A stretch of DNA of 64,000 nt from the NCBI GenBank assembly GCA_022702545.1, contig JAHRBC010000005.1, positions 2,542,001 through 2,606,000 on the forward strand, given 5' to 3'. Shown one piece after another: positions 56,557-64,000 of the stretch (within the stretch, counting starts at the first letter, position 1; each line of letters starts with the position of its first letter). Both the position numbers and the translations under genes were made by a program. The DNA is from Phycomyces nitens (Eukaryota; Mucoromycota; Mucoromycetes; Mucorales; Phycomycetaceae). A model generated the notes under the pieces. It searched no databases. It saw only the letters and a program-made list of their open reading frames with translations, and was not told where the DNA came from.

Positions 56557-57853
56557 GGCGAAAGGATTCGAGCTGATAAAGTCTAGAAGGAATGCGATCG
56601 TATTAAACGCGGTTAATTCAACAGAATAGTAATGGATTTCTTGTAGAATAAAGGAGGATTGATTTGCCCAAACACCTTTATGCCCTTTCTAAAATACCTC
56701 CTTCTCCCCTTCAATATATCCCCCGAGAATATATTGGTTGTCACAACAAGAACCAGCGATATTGAGCCCTTTTTTTAAAAAAAACCTATCTCTTTATAAA
56801 GTAAAATGCGCTTTTTGGGTCTATAAGCTGCATTGTCCTTATTATATAGACTATATTGGACATCAAGAAACACAACTTCACCCCCTTCCACCCCTTCCAC
56901 CTGCCAGATCTTTCCTATATTTTTGGGCTTTTTTTTTGTTTTTTGTTTTTTGTTTTTTTGGCGATTGGACATTTTTGAAGAGACATTTCGAATATGAAAT
57001 GTGTGGATTTATACAATAAGAAATATTTGGGGCTGGTTTACCTTTATGATGCTGTTACTGCGTTTCTGTTAAAGAAATTATATATATATATTTATATATA
57101 AAGAATATAAAAGAGCAAGAGAGAAAGAGAGATAGAGAGAAAGAGAGAGGGAGAAGAGAAATAGGCAAAGAGGCAACGAGGCAACGAGGTTTGGAACAGA
57201 GAAGCATCACCTCCCATTCCCCTCCTCCCCTTTGGGCTTTCTCCTTGCCTCTAATAAATAGTACAAATAGGCAACATTTGATTTGTATTTCAGTTGCCGG
57301 TCTTGTTTTAGAATGGCAAGCAGGAGCAACAAAGGAGACACTGATATAGAAAAGGGGTCGAGATGGCCTCTAAAAGAATAAAGCCCAAAGATCAAAAGTG
57401 AATGGTTCGTGAGCAATGATCTTACTTGTGGCCACTCTTAAATACCAAAAACAGGGGTTGTGGACACATGTAGGATGATATTTTATGTGTTGTGAATTCT
57501 GGGCGCATTTCTAGAGCCAGAAATCCCAGAGGGACGGAATCAGGTAACAAGAGACAGGTTTGATGGCAGAACTGTGTTACCAACACCTGGTTCATCAAGG
57601 TCCATAGTAATAGTAATAGTAATAGTAATAAAAATAAATAAAAACAAGGAGTTGTGCGAGTACGACTGGGATCACAAAAACCACATCGTGTCTTTTATAA
57701 CCACAAGTTGCAAGTTTGTACAATATAATTCACTTGACTTTTTTGTAAGAAAAACAAATTGATAATTGCTTATATACTCGAGATTCCCAACTAGACTAAT
57801 TCATCTCATATATATATATATATGCCCGGGTTCTTTATTTGGCTACTATTGAC
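56557..57853. promoter_or_regulatory. Upstream region of the G-alpha gene
   Basis: 1.3 kb. It holds a T7A8 tract near 56770-56784, a GAGAGAAAGAGAGAGG purine run near 57117-57165 and TATATATA runs. Donor-like motifs on the minus strand (near 57050 and 57425) suggest the G-alpha transcript may carry introns in its 5' UTR. No coding gene is supported. Confidence 0.4.
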
Positions 57854-60800
57854 TTAGTCCAAGAGAGAACCACCATTGTTCCCTGGCGGTGGTGGTGCTG
57901 GTGCTGGTGGTGCTGGTCTAGGTGCATTGTTGGGATCAGAAGGATTCCAGTAAGGCTGCAATGGTCTCTGGTATGGCTGCTGTGGGTGTCCAGGAACCTG
58001 ATACTGAGGGTGAGGGTGAGGTTGAGGGTTCTGAGGTGCCCAGCCACCATTGTTGTTCATTCCAAATTGTTGTGTATTTGGCTGTCTCTGGTACTGATAC
58101 TGTGCTCCAGTATACTGGGGCTGATGTGGTGGTCTCGAGGGATCATTAGGGTAGTATCCTCCAACTCCCGGGGTCTGAGCACTGGGCTGTGTGGGAAGTG
58201 GTGGTGGCGGATGACCTGGAGGTGGAGGCTGCATTGGTCCACGATAGGCAACAGTAGAACTTGGCTGATTGTAGCCAGGGTGTGCAGGGGCTATGGGTGA
58301 GCCAAAGGGAAGAGTGCCAGGAGGGCGTGCCTGAGGGATATTGGGCATTTGGGGTTGCGAATAAGAGGGTTGGTGTGGTGTTTGGGTGTGGTAGGGCCCA
58401 GCAGAAGGACTGGCCACAGAAGGCGTATTTTGGTGAGGTGTGGGTGGAGCAGGTCGCTGATATGAAAATGATGATGGAGGTGCATCTTGGTTAGGGTAGT
58501 GATTATAGGGTGTTGTCGGTGGACGTGCAGGTGCATTTCCATAGCCATATGGAGCGGAATAGGCTAAAGGAGGGTTGGAAGATGGGGTATAGGTCTGGCC
58601 AGGCAAGTATTGGCTGTTTGGCATGGGTGGAGAACTGACAACTGATCCCGAATAGGATGGAGAATACGGAGAACTATGCCCCAGAGACATTTGTCTCGTT
58701 TGTTCGGTTAGACGTCCAAGAGAATCATCAGTCCCCACGGGCGCAGTAGGCCCCATGCCCGAGTATTTGTTAATCTTTTCCTTCAAGAGCTCTTGTTCTC
58801 GGGCACTCTTTGTGCTCTCGAGTGTGCTGGCCAGATTGTCTCTCTCCCGCTTTCTTTCCTGGATAAATGTCTGGCAATTGTGCAAGAGAGTCTCAACGGT
58901 GTCGCCAAGGCTATTATAAAACTGGATACCCTTGCTAGAAAAAACATGCATTGCATTGCTTAATTCTTGATCTTTTTCTTAACTATCCTCTTTGTTTTAC
59001 CTCAGTCCCTCCTTGGTATCAAAATACCCTGTTTTTGCACGACTGAACCTTTCGACCACACCGCGTCTCTGTCGATCAGCCAAATCCCATCGAGACTGCA
59101 GCTTCTGGGCATCTTCGCCTTCCATTAACAACTTGAACGCTGTGGTCAATTCCTGAATGACCTGCTGTTGTTTGTGAATAGTCTGGGCAATGCGTTGTTG
59201 ATGTGATTGGAACTTCTCCAATTCAGAGGCAAAGATCTGCTGCTCCACATTTGCGACCTTTTTGTTGAGGATCAACAGGTGCGAAATATCATCTTGAATT
59301 GTCTGCAAAACAAATCAGCAATCTAATTTTCATCAATCTTGGGTATTTAAAACCTACTTTTTCCTTGAGATCATTGAGAGTCTCGTCTCTCTCCTTTTCA
59401 ATCTTTCGCAGCTTGTCCAGAATATCTTCCACTCGCTTCACCTTTGTCTCCATGCTCTTTTTTCCAATCCCAACATCAATGTCTAGATCCAACAAACTCT
59501 TGTCGCCGCCACTCGGGGGGCTTGACTCAAATAGGCCAGCAATCGATTCCGTAAATGCATTCACCAGATCCTGGCTCTTTTCACCCTGGCGCAATATTCC
59601 AATATCCTTTGAAATCACCTCATAGCGTCGCATCAATTGTGCGTCTGATTGGGAACCAATTTCCAAGCTCTCTCGGTGATTCCTCAGGTCTTGTCTAAAC
59701 GCACTTGTCAGGCTGCCTGATGGCTGCTGGGTCCACTCGTCACCAAACTGCATCTGTTCAAGAGTATTGGTATTGAATAAAATGCCAAGTATATATATAT
59801 ATGTATATGTATATATTCTTTCTTACCCGCATGTTTTCACAGTCGCGCATCTCTTGGTCCAATCCAATAGAGGCTTCGTCTAGCATCTTTCTTGCCTGGG
59901 ATTTCAGCCCATCGAGTGTCTCTACAAGTTCACCTATCGATGTCTTTTCCGAGGATTCTTCAAATGCAATAAGCTTTGCCCATTCTCTGACTTCAGCAGT
60001 CGGTTCCAACAGGCCATCAAACAATGCACCCTCCTTGTCAGCATCTACTTTTCCAGTCTGCTTGAATTTGTCCAAGGCACCCGGCAATTTCATATAATCA
60101 AGCGTCACGCTCAATTCTCCCCTAGCCAAATCGCATCTTTCGGTTTCTGATCGAACCAGTTGAGCCTTTTCTTCAGAGTACAATGAAGCGCTTTCGTGCA
60201 CACTGAGGGGAACAAGCCGAGAAAAGATGTCGGTACCAATAACCTTGTTTACTTCATTTGGACCATACAATTCTGCAATTGGTACAGGCTTGACGGCATT
60301 GAGGCGATCAATGGGAACAAGAATAGACTCTTGAGGAACAGTGTCGTGGTAGATCATGTCATTGTCCCGCATAGCCGCACCGTGCTTCTCGCTACATGTT
60401 GCCACAAGTGCCTTTGATAGTTCCTGAAGAGAGGTTGCACTATCCGCAGGCAAGGTTCCATTTGCATGGTTGCTGGAGCTCAAGAGAGAGCTTAGACCTG
60501 CAGCCAGTTTTGTGGCTTCCTTGGCAGCAACCTCGGCAGCAGACAGACGGGCAACCTGCTCACCGTATTTACTCTCTGCTTCACATGCAGTTGCCTTGTG
60601 AAGATGGGCCATGGCCTGGTAGTACTTTTGTTTTATCTGGCACACCTGGATCCATGCCTTATCCACCGCTACACCTCGAGTTACGGCATCATGTAAAAGG
60701 TCAATAAGACTACCATAAGTCCATGCAGCATGACTAGCCAGTTTTGCAATCAAGCCTTCCTTTTTCTTTTCTCGCAGACTGTTCTCCAAGAAGCACTCGT

Positions 60801-61397
60801 GTGCCTGGGCAAGCATCAACTCCTTGAGCATCTTTACGGTCTCTCGGCTAAGGTCTAGTGATGGTGCATGCAAAAAGTTGTCATTGATGTACTGGAACAT
60901 TCCTGCTGCTGCCTGGAAAAAGTTGAACGCACGCTTGCGACCTTCGGACTCAGCACGGTTCTGACAGGCAGCAATGGCTGACAAGGTAGCAGCAATGTTG
61001 AATATGATGCTTGCTTTTTCGTATGCAAGCGAGTACTGAGCTGTGTGACGACCACTGAATGCATCGTACCTGGGATTATGATGAGATATACTGGTGGTAA
61101 TCGTTGGACAACTTACCAAGTGAATATCACCTTTACGTGTTTTTCGTCTACTGGGAAACGCAAGTCCAGCAGTTCCAGTTGACCAAAGTACCTGTACAAA
61201 AGGTCTCTTCCTGTAATGTCCTTTCCTGCGCCTCGGGTGTCTTGTCGCAGGCGGTTGATAGTGAACGTTTCTTCGTTGTATTTCTCGGGGTCATCTTGAT
61301 ATACTTGTGAAATGTAGCGCTTGAGTGGATATATCCAGTCAATGTCCTCAGTGCGCTTAAACGGCGCACTGGTAAAAGGTATTTGTGACGTTGCCAT
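57854..61397 (-). CDS. Bro1/ALIX-family ESCRT-associated protein
   Basis: 1100 residues from exons 61117-61397, 59827-61069, 59358-59753, 59001-59302 and 57854-58934. Order: Bro1 domain (about 1-390: PLKRYISQVYQDDPEKYNEE, YDAFSGRHTAQYSLAYEKAS, IIFNIAATLSAIA), coiled-coil V domain (about 395-750), then a Pro/Gln/Tyr-rich tail of about 280 residues ending GNNGGSLLD. The tail has many PP, YPN and PxY stretches that could bind ubiquitin ligases or ESCRT partners. Bro1 proteins bind the ESCRT-III subunit Snf7/Vps32 on endosomes and bring deubiquitinase to cargo; the PalA/Rim20 branch works in pH signalling. The long tail fits Bro1/ALIX, but which branch it belongs to cannot be settled by eye. Confidence 0.93.
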
Positions 61398-64000
61398 CCC
61401 TTTTGCTTAATGGAGTGTAAGGGGCACGAAGGTTACAAAGGAAACAATGAGAAAGCTTGGCGCACTTGACTGCTAAGGGTGTCTCAAAAGGATACGTATT
61501 TTCAAACTCCTCTTGTTTCTAAACAGGAGTTCATCTGATCCAATAGAAAACCAAATCTACAAGGCATTTTGGCTGTGGTGCGCCAACACAGCTATGTAAC
61601 ATTTGTTATATAATTGATAGAGACACCTTGGATGATTTCAATTATTATATAAATATATATGTATATATATATGAAAAATGCATATCGAGAATGATCTTGG
61701 CTTGTGATTCTTGGGCTCAAAATAAGCACCTGTCAATGGAACAGCTGGGTGAGTTGGTCATGTTCCTATCGGCCGTTTATTTCTAAAGAAGTGTTATTGT
61801 CCGATGGCAAGGCCAAATAGATAAGCTAAATTGAATATCGTCATTGACAAGGTCATTTGGGTTAATATAAAGCAATAGAGCTATTCTGTTGCAAACGGAC
61901 CGTGGTGAAATTATATAGCTTAAATATCATTGTAGCCTTACCAAAAAGGACCGGGCTACAAAGGAATTCTAGACGATTAGGATTCCATTTGGGAAAGGCT
62001 CCTTTCTAGCAACGGCCATTACAAACTCTAGGTTAAATAGAGACCCACGTTTCCTTATTTCCTTATTAATATAGCTATCCCAACGACTCCCAGAATACTT
62101 TCAAGTAGTGTTAATAATAATAATCAGCTGCAGACTCCCGCAGCGCCCACAAGAGCGGAATCCTTTATTGCCACCAGGCATCCAGGCCAACGGTAAAATT
62201 AGCAATGACTCTGGTGTTTATTCTTAAAACAGCAACAACTACAACAAAACGATCGCCAAGATCAAGTTGGTTTTCTATAAAGCCATTATTACAAGACCTA
62301 TGGAAGTATAGGATATAATCCAAAAAAAATTGTACTAAAAGTACCATGGGAATAATTTGTACATTTTGCCCTTTTTTAACGGCTAAATCACTACAAGTCC
62401 ATGATCCACGAGAGCCCATCGATTAAGCATGTACATGTGTTGAATTCTCACAGTGTTTTATCTCATGTACTTGTAGTATTGGGATATATATGTATATAGT
62501 TGTCTGGCCATTAGAATAATTTCTTCATTATTTCTTCCGAAAGAAAAAAGAAAATCGATCAAGGTCAGGATAATGCCAAGTCGGATTATTACCATTTTAA
62601 CATTTCTGTACAGATTTCGACAGTGTAGGCCATACTCACACCGTGTCTGCCTCTACACAAACTGCGCAAGGACCAAAGCCAAGTGCTTTACAAAAAAAAG
62701 TATTTTTTATTATTAAACATCATCTCGACTGCAAATATCTTTAAAGGTTGCTGTTCTAAATGTCAATACGATCCCATGCGTGCCCGAATTATATTTTTAT
62801 TTTGTATTTTAAAAGGCTTTGTTTTACAGGGTGAGATTCAAACATCCTTACATGATCATATCCCAACAGCAACACTCTTTTAGTTGTTGTTATTTGGTGC
62901 CAAAGGCTGTTTGATAACACGGTCCGATCAGACGGGCTATTCATACAGTCAATCTACACACAAATAAGTGGTAGTCTATAAATAATAAGACCATGACAGT
63001 TTTCGTCCTCGTATTAGAATCGGATTCCGTAGGACCAGCTGGAAACCTGCCGATGTTGGGCCCTGGAAATAGAACCTTTTTAGTAGCGGCCGATTCAAGC
63101 AAAAGAAATGTTCAACTCAGAAGACGTACTACCACAGAGTATTACCATTTCACTGGCCCTACTCTGATTCGTGCCCGATCTTTAGAAAACAACTCAGCAA
63201 CAGGAATGGCCGAGCTTGAAAGAGACATCCCTACGTCAAAAATGGCCGATATGGGGCCAGCACCTGCTGTATCGTGATATTTTAAGCGATCTAGATGCTC
63301 TTGTCAATGCTTTATATATATATAAATATAAAATGGCAAACTGGTGGCCATGTTGTACAAAGATGACCAGAATTTGTGGTTAATGGTGGTCGCAAGTGCG
63401 CTACATACATGAACAAAGACAATCAAGTAATAAAGAGAGTATTGTATATCTATGTGTCTATTGACTTGTATTCCATATATGATGTACCGTTAAATAGATT
63501 TATAGTATCAATAGGGAGGTCTATTGGTTGTGTTTTCCTGATATAAACACATGTAACACTCGATCGTAAATTGACATTGAGGTATAGTTCCATCAAATGT
63601 AAAATGTGGGAAATAAGACCCCCTGTTGCAATTAAAAGAGGCCCTGCAGAAGCACTTCAAAGTCCAAATTGCTATGCCAACGGTTTGACAGCCCAGGCTC
63701 TGGATCTGGGGGAGGGACATTTTAATCTAAAGGAAAAAGATGCTATTGGTTGGTTCGATTTATTAAAAAAAATGTTTAAAGATCCTTGAATTCGTCCAAT
63801 AGGACACTCACAATCACCCACAACTCTTTTTTTTGCAGCCTTTTTCTTTTTAGGTTAAAATCGTGCAGTGGCAAATTTAGCCTGATCTTCCATCTAGAGC
63901 CAAAAATATTTGCTGGTTTTTGAACATACGACCATTATAGATCTACTTTTTGCAGATCTTCTTTCATGATGCTAACTCACACAAGATCCTGTCCTTGTTC
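61398..64000. other. 2.6 kb terminal region without a firmly supported gene
   Basis: AT-rich DNA upstream of Bro1. It holds TATATATA runs near 61655-61672 and 63315-63330, a minus-strand frame with ATG at 62165-62419 and a plus-strand frame with ATG at 62993-63277. No family is recognised in either. Confidence 0.4.
62993..63277 (+). CDS. Open frame of 94 codons, unknown, doubtful
   Basis: ATG in good context (ACCATGAC) to TGA. The product is basic with an RRRTTTEYYHF segment. Local composition is richer in G and C than its surroundings, as in other mobile-element relics of the window. It has no introns, no family match and no conserved neighbour. Confidence 0.2.
   Translation: MTVFVLVLESDSVGPAGNLPMLGPGNRTFLVAADSSKRNVQLRRRTTTEYYHFTGPTLIRARSLENNSATGMAELERDIPTSKMADMGPAPAVS

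Noticed and set aside
62993..63789. Joining two plus-strand frames near the right end into one spliced gene
   Set aside because: The second frame has no ATG and no good intron links them; neither has a recognisable domain.

Overview
The window looks like nuclear DNA of an early-diverging fungus, most probably Mucoromycota (Mucorales-like). The base is AT-rich. Most genes are cut by many spliceosomal introns of about 45-85 bp with GT..AG or occasionally GC..AG ends, and the gene set is eukaryotic and fungal: a Zn2Cys6 regulator, a Bro1/ALIX protein, a Lam/Sip3-type sterol-transfer protein, glucosidase I and a heterotrimeric G-alpha. The taxonomic call rests on gene content, intron style and the type of non-LTR element, and is an inference. 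Exon models below were assembled by eye and checked for a continuous frame from start to stop.

Layout. 1-22 kb is gene-dense: 3' end of a GDSL/SGNH esterase (+), a HAD-family hydrolase (+), an ERI1-like SAP/DEDDh exoribonuclease (-), a LAT-type amino acid permease (+), an ankyrin/coiled-coil protein (+), prefoldin subunit 1 (-), a double AN1 zinc finger protein (+), a Zn2Cys6 transcription factor (-), a 137-residue orphan (+) and a ten-exon BAR-PH-GRAM-VASt-TM protein (+). 22-41 kb is a gene-poor, repeat-rich stretch. It holds two equal-length 348 bp LTR-like direct repeats, a GC-richer island between them, one intronless F-box gene, ACGA-rich tandem repeats, decayed minus-strand coding-like sequence and a dead LINE with recognisable endonuclease and reverse transcriptase motifs. 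41-61.4 kb is gene-dense again: eIF6 (+), VPS45 (-), a MAP65/Ase1/PRC1 protein (-), GH63 glucosidase I (-), mitochondrial ribosomal protein uL29m (-), G-alpha (-) and Bro1/ALIX (-). 61.4-64 kb shows no gene I can support firmly.

The genes are mostly unrelated housekeeping functions and form no operon-like pathway. The nearest thing to a theme is endomembrane work: VPS45 and Bro1 in endosomal traffic, the sterol-transfer protein at membrane contacts, and glucosidase I in the ER. Divergent pairs (ERI1/permease, prefoldin/AN1, Zn2Cys6/orphan) probably share promoters. ERI1 and the HAD gene converge with only 17 bp between stop codons.

The most interesting sequence-level oddities are a 7-nt microexon carrying the fifth cysteine of the Zn2Cys6 cluster, a HAD protein whose nucleophile aspartate reads as asparagine, a LINE whose two catalytic reverse transcriptase motifs read N in place of D, the LTR-like pair, and splice acceptors built from T-tract/A-tract/G. 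I found no CRISPR array, rRNA, tRNA or clear novel multi-gene system.
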